A stretch of 64,000 nucleotides of DNA from Phialophora verrucosa (GCA_002099365.1 MSED01000001.1:2542001-2606000); one strand, 5' to 3'. Positions 19,752 through 30,743 are shown, numbered from the stretch's first letter. Program-made: numbers and translations. Notes: generated by a model from the sequence alone, not told the origin.

Positions 19752-22484
19752 ATGGCTCAGCTCTGCGAGCCCTGTGCAAAATTCTCTTCCTGCAGTCTTC
19801 CAGCAAAGCAGGTATGGTATAATGCGAAGTTTGCACACTATTCTTCAGGTTCCAAGCTTCAACAGTCAGCCGAGAGAGGCTGCCACCTCTGTCAACTCTT
19901 TGAAGGGGCTTTACTGAGATTCAACCGAACACCAGGCCAGACAAGTCTGCCGGACCGGCAAATATGGCTACAATGCGTGCAGCAATCGCACAATCACAGA
20001 ACTAATGCCATTCAGATTTCTATCGAGCCCTTGAGTTTACGCTCTGCGGGCTACCGGGGAGTTGACAGCCATGAAGTCGACCACTGTGTATGGACATACG
20101 CGGAGAATAGTCCGGAGAAAGAGATTGCAATGCTGGAGGACATATCCAACACCCCGTTGGGCAACCTAGGGCCCGTGGCCGGCGTTGTCGTTCACAATAC
20201 AGGTCGCATATACTTCTATCGTGGACGGACTCTGACCGCAGACGTGTTTTATGCCATTCGACAGCCCTTCTATCGGGCTGAGATACACTGCGTTTTAATT
20301 CCAGGTGAGTTCTACCTGGTAATTAAATCGACATTACCGGCTGAGACACGGGACAGATAACATTTCTCAAGCACTCGATACCGGCCTGGAACTTACTGTT
20401 CAAGGTGTGGTAGACGATAGCACTGGTTCCTTCGCGAATCTGTTCCTCATCATCGCTTGGCTGAACAGTTGCTTCACTCGTCATTCCGCCTGTCTTCGGT
20501 ATGCGGAGGTTGCCAGCCAGCTCCCATCCCGCGTCCTCGATGTTGGACATGTGAAAAGTGAGGTTGTGCACCTTCATATTTCCGAGGCCGGGCAGAAAGA
20601 CCGGTACATAGCATTGAGCCACCGATGGGGGAGCACCAATCCATTGACAACCACCACCAAGACTCTGCTGGAGAGAGTAGCGGGCATACAGTTGACGTCA
20701 CTGTCGCAAACATTTCGTGAAGCCATCTACGTGGTACGGATGCTTGGTATCAGATATCTGTGGATCGACTCCTTGTGCATTCTCCAAGACTCCCAGGCTG
20801 ATTGGAAAGAGCAAGCTGCTCTCATGGGCACGATATATCGCCAAGCACTTGTGACCATCGCTGCAATCGATACCGAGGACGCGACATCGGGCTTGTTCTT
20901 TGCCCGGAGCCCAACCAAAACAAAACCATGCAAACTCCACCTACCATTAAGAAAAGACATGTTTGCTGGCGAATCAGGACCTCTGTACGCGATAAACCCG
21001 CATTTTCGGCGTGCCAAGGATATTGGCCGTGTGCGAGGCCCGTTGGATACACGTGCGTGGGTCTTGCAAGAGCAAATTCTATCGGGCCGGGTGTTGAACT
21101 TCACCAAGGACCAGGTCTACTTCGAGTGCCTCAGTACAGAGGCTAGTGAAGTTCTGCCGTATACTCTGGACAATGCGATGGATAACGATGAACACTATGT
21201 CTCGACACTCAAATATGGCATCGGCGGTCTGCTACCGCACGACAAACCAGAAGCCAGCAACTACTTGCATCGAGCATGGTATCTGATGGTGGAAGACTAC
21301 TCACGTCGACAGCTAACCGTGCCCACCGACAAGTGGCTTGCAATGCTCGGTATCGTCACGGAACTGCAGCGAGCTACGGAAGATGTCTGCTCATTTGGGC
21401 TCTGGCATCGCTGGCTTGCGTACGACCTCTTATGGGCAGTAAACAGCGCCAGCTATCCTAGGACAAGTCTTCAGCAGGGCAAGATAACTACTCCGGGGCC
21501 AACTGGGAAGCGAGACATGTCCCTAGCAGGTAAGTGACCGATTCCACAGATCCCGGTATACACAGGGCAGTTGATTGTTGGGCAGCTCCTTCCTGGTCCT
21601 GGCTACAAATCGAGGGCCACATCAGATATCTCGCCGACCCGTACAGCAATGTCCTGCAAGATCAAGTCCTAGTGCAGAAGGTCGAGCTTCAAGATGCCGA
21701 GCCAACTGCACCTCCCAGCGTCGAGCACAAGAATCTCCCTCGCCTTCGCATCCAAGGACCTCTCAAAGTCGGTATTCCTGCTCTGCTGGGCGCCAATGCG
21801 AACGAAGACGAACCTGAGGGCTCGGGAAGACAAGTTGCTGCGGTGCCGAACTCTGGTTCCTCGGCAGCGTCTCAGTACGAGTACCCTCAGATGGCTGAAC
21901 CGGACTTTCTCTCGGCTGCACTCGACCCGACAGATGATCGTGCCACACGCACGTGGCGAATCGCAAGCGACTTGGAAAATGAGATCTACGGGCTCAAACC
22001 AATGATGGACGAGGACGAGCCCATAGTCGGCATAATACCTGACAGTAGATTGAGTCGCATTCTTAACGAGAGTCTTCTCACCAACAGACCTGAGGCAGAC
22101 CGTCGGATGACCGAGCTGTATGCGCAGTCTTCCGAGATAAATGAGCTAAGTCAGGCCTTTCACCACGACCAAGCTAACAAATATGCCGTTGCAACAGTGG
22201 TCGACAAAACGCCGATCGGCTTCTGGGCACCTGACATTGATGGCGAGCTCCCCGTGGCAAGGATTGACGAGCTGGCTACTCTTTCTGATGAGCAGATAAC
22301 TTCTCTGCTATTTCTCGGTGTGTGCCGTGGTCGAGGATGGGTGCGGTGTCTTGGACTACAGCTCGTTGGAACGGACGTAGACGAGATCCTAGCGAACGTT
22401 TGGCGGCGTGTTGGCATGGCATGGATACTCGAGGAGGCCTGGGATGAGATGGGCGGCATTGAAACGGAAGTAACACTAATATGA
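19752..22484 (+). CDS. HET-domain (heterokaryon incompatibility) protein
   Basis: Member of the fungal HET family, some of which trigger programmed cell death on fusion with a non-self strain; most are uncharacterised. Three exons: 19752-20304, 20357-21529 and 21571-22484 (879 residues). The N-terminal 60 residues hold C-x2-C pairs (CEPC, CHLC), as in many HET proteins. The HET domain starts near residue 265 with the canonical YIALSHRWG. It continues through the RYLWIDSLCILQDS motif, YRQALVTIAAIDTEDATSGL and the RAWVLQEQILSGRVLNF motif. APSWSW, another HET-protein signature, follows intron 2. The C-terminal 300 residues have no recognised domain. Intron 2 is only 41 bp, but without it the frame hits a stop, so the gene could alternatively be slightly decayed. 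Donor and acceptor are both consensus. Confidence 0.85.
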
Positions 22485-22543
22485 TCGCTGGTCATCTGTC
22501 GGTAGAGAAGCGGATGTGGGAGTCTCTACCCAGTACTCCGTAA

Positions 22544-22582
22544 AGTACAGTACAGTACATTACAGTCACAGTTACAGTCACG
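22544..22582. repeat. short GTACA/TTACAGTCA repeats
   Basis: Three GTACA units followed by two TTACAGTCAC-like units in the 286 bp between the HET stop and the next start. Low-complexity repeat, probably in the promoter or leader of the Iba57 gene. Confidence 0.45.
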
Positions 22583-22770
22583 TGAAAGCATCTTCCCAAA
22601 GCCACGCTAGCCCTTATCGGGATCAGGCTTGGCTTTACGAGTACTCCAGCATCGAGAATGCGGAGAAAGTTGAGGTTCAAGTTGCCGCGCAAACCCCATT
22701 ACGAGTGACATCTTTTGTGCATCGTACCGGACAGAAGTCTGCGCGAAGGAAGACAGTAATATCCTCTAAG

Positions 22771-24006
22771 ATGCCTCCGAGGTCGGCGCCCGTGTCCTGG
22801 AGACTCTTCGTCTGTCCGTCGTGCCAGCTTCGTCGCCGAGCATTTGGCCCACCTCGTTCCCGCAACTTCACCACTTCTCCTCAGCGTCATACCACTTCGA
22901 GCAAGAGCAAATGGGTGCACCTCACGAATCGCAGCGTAATACGCCTGGCCGGCCCAGATGCTGCGCTGTTCCTACACAATCTCATCCCTGCGAAGATTAT
23001 TGACATCGGCGGAAGCACCAATCCGATATACACGGCCTTCCTCTCGGCGCAGGGCCGCATATTGAACGATGTCTTTGTTTACCCGCCGTCCGCGCAGAGC
23101 AATGGGGAGGAATGGTTTATTGAGGTCGATGAGGCCAGCGCGGGAGATCTGCTGAAGCACTTGAAGAAACATAAATTGCGGGCGAAGTTTCAATTGGAAA
23201 AGCTGGACGCGGAGAGCATAGGCGCCTACTACTCTTGGCCGGCGCCGGAGTCGGCGGGAGAACAAACGGCAAGCAGTGGGGTGGGTGGGCAGGATCCAAG
23301 ACCAGGAATGGGGAGACGGTGGCTGGAGGGCGAGGCGGCCTCGAAATCCCCGTCTCTGCAGCGGTTACAGGATTCTGGAAGCGAGCAGACCACGCTGGAG
23401 GAATATACGATCCACCGCGTGCGGAACGGCATTGCAGAAGGCCAGTCTGAGATCATCGCCGGGCACGCCCTGCCGCAAGAGAGTAACCTGGATTTGTTCG
23501 GCGGGATCGATTTCTTCAAAGGATGCTATTTGGGCCAGGAGTTGACCATCCGGACGCACCACACCGGGGTAGTCAGGAAGCGCATCCTGCCGTGCCAGTT
23601 GTATGACAAGGACGGTCCCCCGCCGTCGGATCAGCAGGAGGCGCCCGAGTATAGGCCTGATACGGGCATTCTCCTTCCACCACCGGGGTCGAACATCTCG
23701 AAACTAAAAGCAAAGGGACGGGGCCGGAGCAGCGGCAAGTGGCTTGGCGGGGTCGGGAATTTAGGCCTTGCGCTGTGTCGCCTGGAGATGATGACCGATA
23801 TTCAGTTGACCGCCGATTGCACAAATTTCGATCCGACAGAGCGGTACAAAGTACAGTGGCAAGAGGGGGAAGAAACGGGCGAGCAGAAGGAAGTCATGCT
23901 CAAACCATTTGTGCCCAAGTGGCTGAGAGAGGGTGTGGAGGCGAGCTTGAGGAGGAAAGAGCGGAAGCCCAAGCGGGAGCAAGGCGATGAGGAGGAAGTT
24001 GATTAA
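22771..24006 (+). CDS. IBA57: Iba57/Caf17-type mitochondrial Fe-S assembly protein
   Basis: Folate-fold (GcvT/YgfZ-like) protein that acts with Isa1/Isa2 in late mitochondrial [4Fe-4S] cluster assembly, needed for aconitase and lipoate synthase maturation. Intronless, 411 residues from the ATG at 22771. The frame runs further upstream, but without an ATG that suits a presequence. The N-terminus is Arg/Ser/Thr rich and hydrophobic-basic (RLFVCPSC, RRRAFGPPRSRNFTTSPQR), a good mitochondrial presequence. The hallmark motif FFKGCYLGQELTIRTHHTG is near residues 250-268 and includes the invariant cysteine. Low-complexity inserts (Gly/Gln around residues 165-190, basic C-terminus) exceed the bacterial homologue, as usual in fungi. 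It converges with the Cwf23 gene. Confidence 0.92.
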   Translation: MPPRSAPVSWRLFVCPSCQLRRRAFGPPRSRNFTTSPQRHTTSSKSKWVHLTNRSVIRLAGPDAALFLHNLIPAKIIDIGGSTNPIYTAFLSAQGRILNDVFVYPPSAQSNGEEWFIEVDEASAGDLLKHLKKHKLRAKFQLEKLDAESIGAYYSWPAPESAGEQTASSGVGGQDPRPGMGRRWLEGEAASKSPSLQRLQDSGSEQTTLEEYTIHRVRNGIAEGQSEIIAGHALPQESNLDLFGGIDFFKGCYLGQELTIRTHHTGVVRKRILPCQLYDKDGPPPSDQQEAPEYRPDTGILLPPPGSNISKLKAKGRGRSSGKWLGGVGNLGLALCRLEMMTDIQLTADCTNFDPTERYKVQWQEGEETGEQKEVMLKPFVPKWLREGVEASLRRKERKPKREQGDEEEVD

Positions 24007-24425
24007 TGAGCCATTTTTATGCTAAGTCGGCAGGCTCACTGGCCGTTTATAACTTCCCCATTGCTTTTCTGGTGACAGCTCGCTGGGATCTTCGTAAACT
24101 TACAAAGTTCGCTGGAGGCAAGCATACTGCCAGGTAGTGGGACAATCGAGCAAATTGCTCGGCGCGACGTGTTAGACCTTCATCCTTTGCCTGAGGATAA
24201 TCCTCAAGGCTTTATGGTAGGTTGATGACGTGTGTATCGTATCCTAAGGTAGCTGGGCAGCATCCGCGCCCTGAGGCTCTGAGGATGTGTGCTTGGAAGT
24301 ATTCCTTTGCTGTAGGCGGTATGTTGCGGTGGGTTGGCCTTGGATGCGAGCGACGATCCTGCTGCCCTGTTCAGCCCTTGACGCTGAGCGGGAACTCACT
24401 GGTGTTGGAGAATAATGTGCCGGTC
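24007..24425. other. convergent 3' region, Iba57 / Cwf23
   Basis: Both neighbours end here, so this should be their 3' untranslated regions. No other element was seen. Confidence 0.5.
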
Positions 24426-25226
24426 TCAGCCACCATCGGGCCCTTCGTTGGCATTTCCTGCCGCCCATTCGACACTCTCTATATTTTCCCACGGTCCCTG
24501 TGACACCACTTTCTTAGCAATTGCCAATGTTTTGAAGACGACGACGGCCGTGCCAAGCAAGACCTTCTTGCCTCCTCTGCCCTCGATGCGGCGCTTCTTG
24601 TCCCTTAGTAGGACGACGTTTTCAACATCCCCAACTGCAAAGTTGTCCTCGATGGCCTGCTGGTCGATTTCAAGTCCTTCACCCTCTTTGACCCAGCGGA
24701 CTTTGACAGACCGATCGATGGACTCTGAAGATTGCGCCTCCTCCTTTGCCTGAGCAGCCTCAGCACGGGCGTGGGCTTCCCCCACCTTTTTGGCCATGGC
24801 ATCCTCCCGCCTCTTCCTATTCTCCTCCTGTATGCGTTTGATTTCCAGCTCTCTGTCTGTCCACGTGCGCTTCACACCATTTTTCACACCGCTGTTGACG
24901 GAGGCGGCCTCTCTCTTCTCCAAGTCTTCCACCATCTGGCGTCTCCGACTGTCAAGCGCAGCGGTCTCGGCTAGCCGCCTCTGTCTCGCCTCTCGGGTCT
25001 GGTCATATTTCCGTTTCTCGTCAGCATCTGTCAGGATGTTCAGGGCGGTCTGCAGCAACTGGAATTTGTCGAGTGTCTCCGGCGTTGGCTTAACCTTGTC
25101 GGGGTGGTACAACAGGGAAGTTTTTCTGTATGCGCGACGGATTTCCGCCTCCGAGGCCGACGGCAGTACCGACAATAGTTCATAATAGTCAACATCAGTT
25201 GCCGCAGCGGTGGCGGCGGGCGCCAT
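24426..25226 (-). CDS. cwf23: spliceosomal J-protein Cwf23/DNAJC17
   Basis: J-domain protein of the splicing machinery, human DNAJC17 family. Intronless, 266 residues. The J domain occupies residues 11-75 with the HPD motif (LLYHPDKVKP) that stimulates Hsp70 ATPase. A long charged helical region (about residues 76-165, rich in Glu/Arg/Lys/Ala) follows. The C-terminal part (about 170-255) fits the RRM-like domain of this family, with VKVRWVKEGEG and GTAVVVFKTLAIAKKV as the expected strands and helix. This layout separates it from Hsp40 chaperones of the Ydj1 type, which carry zinc fingers or glycine-rich linkers. Confidence 0.88.
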   Translation of the reverse strand: MAPAATAAATDVDYYELLSVLPSASEAEIRRAYRKTSLLYHPDKVKPTPETLDKFQLLQTALNILTDADEKRKYDQTREARQRRLAETAALDSRRRQMVEDLEKREAASVNSGVKNGVKRTWTDRELEIKRIQEENRKRREDAMAKKVGEAHARAEAAQAKEEAQSSESIDRSVKVRWVKEGEGLEIDQQAIEDNFAVGDVENVVLLRDKKRRIEGRGGKKVLLGTAVVVFKTLAIAKKVVSQGPWENIESVEWAAGNANEGPDGG

Positions 25227-25843
25227 CGTAGTTGTGGGACGTTGCAGGTATGCCGGGTCAGGGATAGATGCGTAGAATTATCGAGAGAGACTCAAGGCAA
25301 CGACTCGAACTTTGAGGCGTGGTGGCATTCTGTGACGGGAAAGTCGCGAAGTGCGCTAAATGCTCCGCACGAATGGTACAGTACACAATATGTACATGTA
25401 GTGCAAATTGATACGAGCTTCACATCCTCGAGGGCTCTATTCATTCTTCTTCTGTGAGGATGCGCAGGAGCTTAGGCCCCAGAACAGCGAGCCATGATGC
25501 GCTTAGGTATGCCTAATGGAACTTCTGTTCAGTCGTACCGGGTTAACTAATGACATCCAAAACAAGTCCAGCAAAAGCTGCTCTTGCTCTTGCTCTTGCC
25601 CACCCGAAGTGTCTGAGGAAGGAGCGTGCCTGCCTCCTCCCGCTTCCTCTCGTTATTCTCATTCATCATGGAAAGCCTCAGCTTTGCGATTCAGCTCTGC
25701 GATCGCTTGATTTTATGATCCTGCCACTCTGTATCGTGCCCACATCTTCTTCCGCGTTTCCTGTTGTTACCACCTTGTATGGCATACACTTGTGATCCGA
25801 TCCTGATGTTCCTGTCTGTCTTTTCAATATGTGAGCAGGCGAT
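25227..25843. other. divergent promoter region, Cwf23 / unknown 511-residue gene
   Basis: About 620 bp between divergent start codons. It contains a GCTCTT hexamer repeat at 25577-25600. No other element was recognised. Confidence 0.5.
25577..25600. repeat. GCTCTT hexamer microsatellite
   Basis: Three consecutive GCTCTT units flanked by GCT and GCC in the intergenic region upstream of the gene starting at 25844. Confidence 0.6.
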
Positions 25844-27481
25844 ATGACATCTCGCTTCAGTCCAAAACTGGAGCTAGATTGCCCCGATCTTCCTCCTCCT
25901 GCTCATATTGCCTTTGCTTTTGCCATTGCCAGGTCGAAGCCACCTCACATCTCGGTCGATGGTAAGCCTTATTCGCGCAGGTCAAAATCACCCCTAACAA
26001 TTAGCAGAATTTCTTCAGAGTCTCCGCGGTGCCATCATATCTCAGTCTCAGAAAGGCTCTCGCGAACACCTCGACTTTGATGCGGACATGTACTGGAAAG
26101 CCTCTTACCAGAAAGCAGAGTCAGAACGCTTGAAGCTACTGAACGAGTTGACTCAGCTGAAGCATGAACGGGATTCGTCACTTCTGCCTCATCAAGAGTC
26201 TCAGCGCTTCAGAGGACAAACTGCCCCCGGCAAACGCAGGCGGGATAGATCAGCGCAGGCAACGAACAAGAAGAATAAGAGTCATCACCACCTCGACCTT
26301 GATGTCGATGACGACGACATTGCCCTGGAATTTAGCAATCTCGATTCGCCGAGTACTGGTATGTTGCTCCGCGTTTTATGCGTGAAGTGTGCTGAATCCC
26401 ATGAGGCTGTCAAGCATTTCTTCGCGGTTTCACATCCCTGCGTCGGAGCCTCCTCCTTGCGGAGCCGGATCAAGAGACACTCGCGGCCGCCATCCAAGTC
26501 ACTAGCAATTCGATAACGAGAATACTCTTGGATGATTTACAAGCAATGGAGAGGTCTGGCGCAGGACAACAGGGCCAGTGCGTCAGAGAAATCTGCACTG
26601 CTTTCAAAAGAGTATATCCCACTGTGTTGAAGGGACTCGAAGGTATCCGACCGCAGGTGGCTGACGACCGCGTCGAGTTTGTTCGGGGTCGTGCGGATGT
26701 TGTGAAGGTGTTTCAGTCCTTCTTAGGGCGACTTCATAAATTTGCGCTCGACGAATACGCACGACGAGAGCTGGAAACAACGTCGAGGAGAAAGGGATCG
26801 GGTTTCAGATCAAGAGGGAGCCAAGAGAGGTTCAACCACGGAATAAGCGAGGAAGATCAGGCCGAAGCTAAAGAACTAACTCAAGTGATGGTCAGAATGA
26901 TGACAATCCTCGACACCACCAAGCCCGCTCATTGCCAACTCTTGGAAGGATACCTGTGCGCCATCCTTGACCATAGCGGCTCGTCCTTGTCCCTTCTGGT
27001 GTTTGCGGGTTCTGGCGAGTCGGACAAAAACCGCAAGGAACTCCTTCCACTTAGCGGCCTCTTGGAGACTCCTCAGCTCAACGCCGAATCTGCGATTGGC
27101 GCGGCCGCCGTAGAGGGCCCCTATGTCATCTTCATTCTGCGCAAAGGGATAGACTTCCTACTTGCTAACGCGAGACATATGCCTGAGAAGTCCCTGTTCA
27201 ACTTTACACGGCACCGGTCAAACGGGAATGACACCCTAGTTGACGGGGGCCTTCGTCGAAGGATTGAAGAAACCCTCCAGAACACTCTCCTGCGCGGAGT
27301 GTTTGGCGACGATGACGAGGGCTTCTCCAACTCACTCCGACGCAACGAACAAGAGGAAGAAGCGGACCTAGCGAAAATGATGGAGGTTGTCAAGCAGAAG
27401 GAGGATTCCGCGGAGTGGTTTATTGCTGAACTGTGGGAGCATTTGGGCTGGAATATCCTATCTGGAAGAAGAGGTATTTGA
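25844..27481 (+). CDS. conserved-looking protein of unknown function (511 residues)
   Basis: Three exons: 25844-25961, 26008-26358 and 26415-27481. Introns are 46 and 56 bp with consensus ends, and both fall in phase 1. An N-terminal region leads into EFLQSLRGAIISQSQKGSREHLDF, then a short coiled coil (YWKASYQKAESERLKLLNEL). A basic segment GKRRRDRS with Lys/Asn/His runs could be a nuclear localisation signal, and an Asp-rich acidic stretch follows it. The C-terminal 350 residues are mostly helical, with charged Glu/Arg helices. I recognise no family. A nuclear structural or chromatin-linked role is only a guess from the basic and acidic patches. Confidence 0.75.
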
Positions 27482-27639
27482 ATCACGTTTTGTCACTTTG
27501 AGAGGAGTCGGTGAGGTCGTTATGGTCTTGTGTCGCCAGCCCTGATGTGTGTGCGGGATATCCACGAATCTTCTGAGGTATTAGAAGCAGGCGCCGAGTA
27601 TGACAGAGCAACCCGCAGTAGCTGATTTTCAAGGAAGTG

Positions 27640-28794
27640 CTATAAGTCGAGACCGAGCACTCTCACGGCATTTCCACCCATTATCTTTCTCTTTGCGTCC
27701 TCCTCTTGTGGTAGGCATCCGTCAATGGCTCCCTTGTTGCTCTCCACGCTCAACCATTTGCTGTCCTTTTCATCGCCTAAAGGTGGGAAGAATGGATGAT
27801 CGGTCCCAAACATTACCCGGTCGACGCTCCCTGCCGCCTCAATTGCTGCTTTCAAACCTGGTTGTCCGTAAATGACCGCATCGAGGTATATGTTCGAGTG
27901 CAAGACATCCCAGATAGACCTCTGAGGACCTTGTTTGCTCCGGCCATTCGCGATGAATTCTCGTTCATGCGCGACACAAGACTCGATCCGTCCCGCAAGG
28001 AACGGTATTGTACCGCCTGAGTGAGCCAGCAAGAATTGCAACTTCGGATGGCGATCGAAAACCCCAGCGAGGTACATTCGCGCCACAGCAATCGTTGTCT
28101 CTAGCGGAAACCCCAAAGCCAAAGGTAACACGTGCCCGGAGCGAGCAACCACCTCGGGTCCTCCGAAGGCGGAATCAGGAAGGCCATAATGCGGATGCAA
28201 AAACACCAGTGTCGCCGTGGAAGCCAAGGCAGAGTACACCTCGTCTAGGTTCGGGTCATCGAGGCCTTTGCCGAGACCTGTCGTGCCCATAATCACACCC
28301 TTGACGTGCTTCAGCGTCTTTAGGCGGCGGATTTCGCTGACGATGTCCTCTGCGGGTGCGGAAAGTGGGAGACAACCAAAAGCATACAGCTTCAGGCTAT
28401 CGTTTGAGGGTGCCGCGTTGTTCTCGGCACTGGCGCTGTCGAGGTCATTGTTGATCCCCTGGGCGGTGGCCAATGCAGAGCCTGGGTCCAAGAAATCAAG
28501 CCACGGATTCGCCAGACTTATCACACTGCAGGTGATTCCGTGGCGCTTCATGAACGCGCGTTTCTGGTCGAAGGACGAATATGTGCTGTCGACAGGCCGG
28601 CCGCGGAGAGCCTTGGGGCGAGACGGGTCATCATCCGACGCGAGGATGATCAGTCTCGGGTCTCGACTGTCTGGGCTGTCTAAGTCTGTGGGCTGGTAGA
28701 TGTACGGGACGGTGGTTCGCGAGGCGAGAAGTTTGATGTATGACGGTGGGTACATGTGCGTGTGGATGTCGACCACCGGGTATGAGGCGGACAT
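27640..28794 (-). CDS. ACMSD-like amidohydrolase
   Basis: Metal-dependent hydrolase/decarboxylase of the amidohydrolase 2 superfamily. The nearest known functions are aminocarboxymuconate-semialdehyde decarboxylase and related aromatic-acid decarboxylases. Intronless, 384 residues from the ATG at 28794. The metal site begins with DIHTHMYPP (H-x-H). Further ligands are in LVFLHPHYG and LLAHSGGTIPF, and MFGTDHPFFPP supplies the conserved aspartate near the C-terminus. Together these form the expected TIM-barrel metal centre. It diverges from the 2OG oxygenase gene, which might hint at a small catabolic pair. The substrate is unknown. Confidence 0.85.
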   Translation of the reverse strand: MSASYPVVDIHTHMYPPSYIKLLASRTTVPYIYQPTDLDSPDSRDPRLIILASDDDPSRPKALRGRPVDSTYSSFDQKRAFMKRHGITCSVISLANPWLDFLDPGSALATAQGINNDLDSASAENNAAPSNDSLKLYAFGCLPLSAPAEDIVSEIRRLKTLKHVKGVIMGTTGLGKGLDDPNLDEVYSALASTATLVFLHPHYGLPDSAFGGPEVVARSGHVLPLALGFPLETTIAVARMYLAGVFDRHPKLQFLLAHSGGTIPFLAGRIESCVAHEREFIANGRSKQGPQRSIWDVLHSNIYLDAVIYGQPGLKAAIEAAGSVDRVMFGTDHPFFPPLGDEKDSKWLSVESNKGAIDGCLPQEEDAKRKIMGGNAVRVLGLDL

Positions 28795-29382
28795 GTTGAC
28801 AAGATTGAGCTCTTCCAAGACTTACTGTTACGAGTACTCTGTATTGCACATCGGACTCAACTTCCAAAAGGCTTGTGAGGCTTCGCTTCGCTTGTTTGCG
28901 ATTCTGCTGTGGCAAACCGATAAACCGAACCGATATTATTGAAGCGTCTTGGTGACGGCGTCCTCCGCCACTATCAAGCGCACCCAAACACCCTCCAACG
29001 CTCCCTGTTGCTTATCCTTATCGAACATGCGGCCCAATCACACGTCGCCTGCCTCGATGGGGGAGTAACCCCCTCTCTTACTTCTGGGCGATGAGCTCAG
29101 TCCTCTTGATATCTTCCGTGAACAGTATCTGCTGCTAGCAATGACTCAAGACTGAAACCCCTTCGAGAAGCCCTTCTGCGCCCACGATTGAAACATCGCG
29201 TTGGATCATCGACAGTAACGAATTAGTAGCGGACAACCAAGGCACCGCCCCCTGACGGGCAAATCTCCGGCGATTCATGCCCTTTCTCCTTTGCGTCGAC
29301 CATCACCCAGACCAGTCTACAACAGGAGTTACTCCTACGTAAACCTCCCCTGGGCCCACTTCAGCCTTGTATGTGAAAAAAG
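28795..29382. other. shared promoter region, amidohydrolase / 2OG oxygenase
   Basis: 588 bp between divergent starts. No recognised regulatory site. Possible co-regulation of the two enzymes is inference from layout only. Confidence 0.5.
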
Positions 29383-30655
29383 ATGGGCTCAGTCGGAGAG
29401 GTCGCCCAGAAGGGGGTAGAGCAGGATGACTTGGTCATGCCGGTACGTTTGGCACCGCAGCACCACCTTCCCCTTTGACTGCCTTGCAAGCACACACTCC
29501 CTGTCCCGTTTATCCGGGGGAATTCTCAGGACACACAGACACCACCTTCCCCTTTTCACTACCTTTCAGACTCCGTACTCGTACTGGGGAAATTCCACGG
29601 CACACAGACACCACCTTCCCTTTCGATCACTAACCAGTCCCCCGTGCCAGCTGATTGACTTTGGCGCCTTCCTGCACGGCGATGCAACGGCCAAGAAGAC
29701 GGCCGCCGAGCAAATCTTGCACGCCTTCCAGACCTCCGGTTTCTTGTACCTGCAGAACCACGGCATCCCCGAGGACCAGGTCCGGTTGGCGTTCTCGGAG
29801 TCGGCCGACTTCTTCAAGCGGCCGCAGGACCAAAAGGACGGCCTGAAATGGACGACCCCGGACGCCAACCGCGGGTACGTGACTTGGGGCCGCGAGAAGG
29901 TCACCCAATCCGACGACCCGGAGGAGATCGCCCGGCTGCGCGCCTCGAACCCTGATCTCAAGGAATCCATGGAGATTGGCCGAGAGGGCGTCGAGGGCAT
30001 GCCGAACCAGTGGCCCGAACGGCTCGACGAGGCCGGCAGGCTGTTTACGCGCGACATGCAGCGGTTTTTCCTCACCCTGAAGGATCTGCACGTCAACGTC
30101 ATGCGTGCCATCGCCTTGGGCATGGGGCTCGACGAGCGCTTCTTCGACAGCTACACCGACGGCGGGGACAACACGCTGCGCCTGCTCCACTACCCGCCCG
30201 TGAAGAAGAGTCTCTGGAAAGCCAATCCGAACCAAGTCCGCGCGGGCGAACACTCGGACTACGGCTCCATCACGCTCCTGTTCCAAGACGACGTGGGCGG
30301 TCTCGAGGTCAAGTCCCCCAGGGGCACGTGGGTGCGCGCCACACCCATCCCCGGCACCATCGTCGTCAACGCCGGCGATCTGCTGCAACGGTGGAGTAAC
30401 GATATGATCCGCTCCACGAACCACCGCGTGATTCAACCCCCGCCCCACGACGACGGACCTGACGAGGAGGACGACGACGACGGTCCCGACGCTCTGGTCC
30501 CGGCAAGGTATAGCATTGCCTATTTCTGCAACCCGAACTTTGACCGCCACATCGAGGCCTTGCCGGGCACCTGGGATCCCGCGGCCAAGCCGAAGAAGTA
30601 TCCAGGCATCAACAGTGGAGAGTATCTGATCATGAGGTTGGCGGCGACGTATTGA
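29383..30655 (+). CDS. 2-oxoglutarate-Fe(II) oxygenase (isopenicillin N synthase-like)
   Basis: Non-haem iron oxygenase that hydroxylates or desaturates small molecules using 2-oxoglutarate and O2. Two exons: 29383-29442 and 29651-30655 (354 residues). Exon 1 encodes 20 residues ending VMP, and exon 2 continues LIDFGAFLHG. The DIOX_N region covers the first third (SGFLYLQNHGIPEDQV). The iron triad is HSDYGSITLLFQDD (His and Asp) plus the histidine of STNHRV. The 2OG-binding arginine is in ARYSIAYFCNPN. A Glu/Asp-rich insert (residues about 290-305) is unusual but sits in a surface loop. The 208 bp intron contains tandem repeats and a second in-frame acceptor (see findings). Substrate unknown. 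Confidence 0.9.
29461..29623. repeat. tandem repeat inside the oxygenase intron
   Basis: The motif CACCACCTTCCCTTT and close variants occur three times, starting at 29461, 29540 and 29609. The last two copies lie in longer units of about 70 bp (GGGGAATTC-like start, ACACAGACACCACC core). Each of those two units carries an acceptor-like pyrimidine tract and AG. Confidence 0.7.
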
Positions 30656-30743
30656 GGGAGACGGCAGTGGAGAGTTTTGTCAAAATGTGTTTGACGGTCG
30701 TGCCCCCCCCTTGCTGAGCGGACTATCTACAGTAGCGATAGCT

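Noticed and set aside
22516..22770. N-terminal extension of Iba57 upstream of the ATG at 22771
   Set aside because: The frame is open only from a GTG and the residues do not improve the presequence; the ATG at 22771 already starts a good mitochondrial signal.
29630..30550. 306-codon open frame antisense to the 2OG oxygenase
   Set aside because: It is a shadow of strong GC-ending codon bias in the real gene. The sense frame has all catalytic motifs and the antisense has none.
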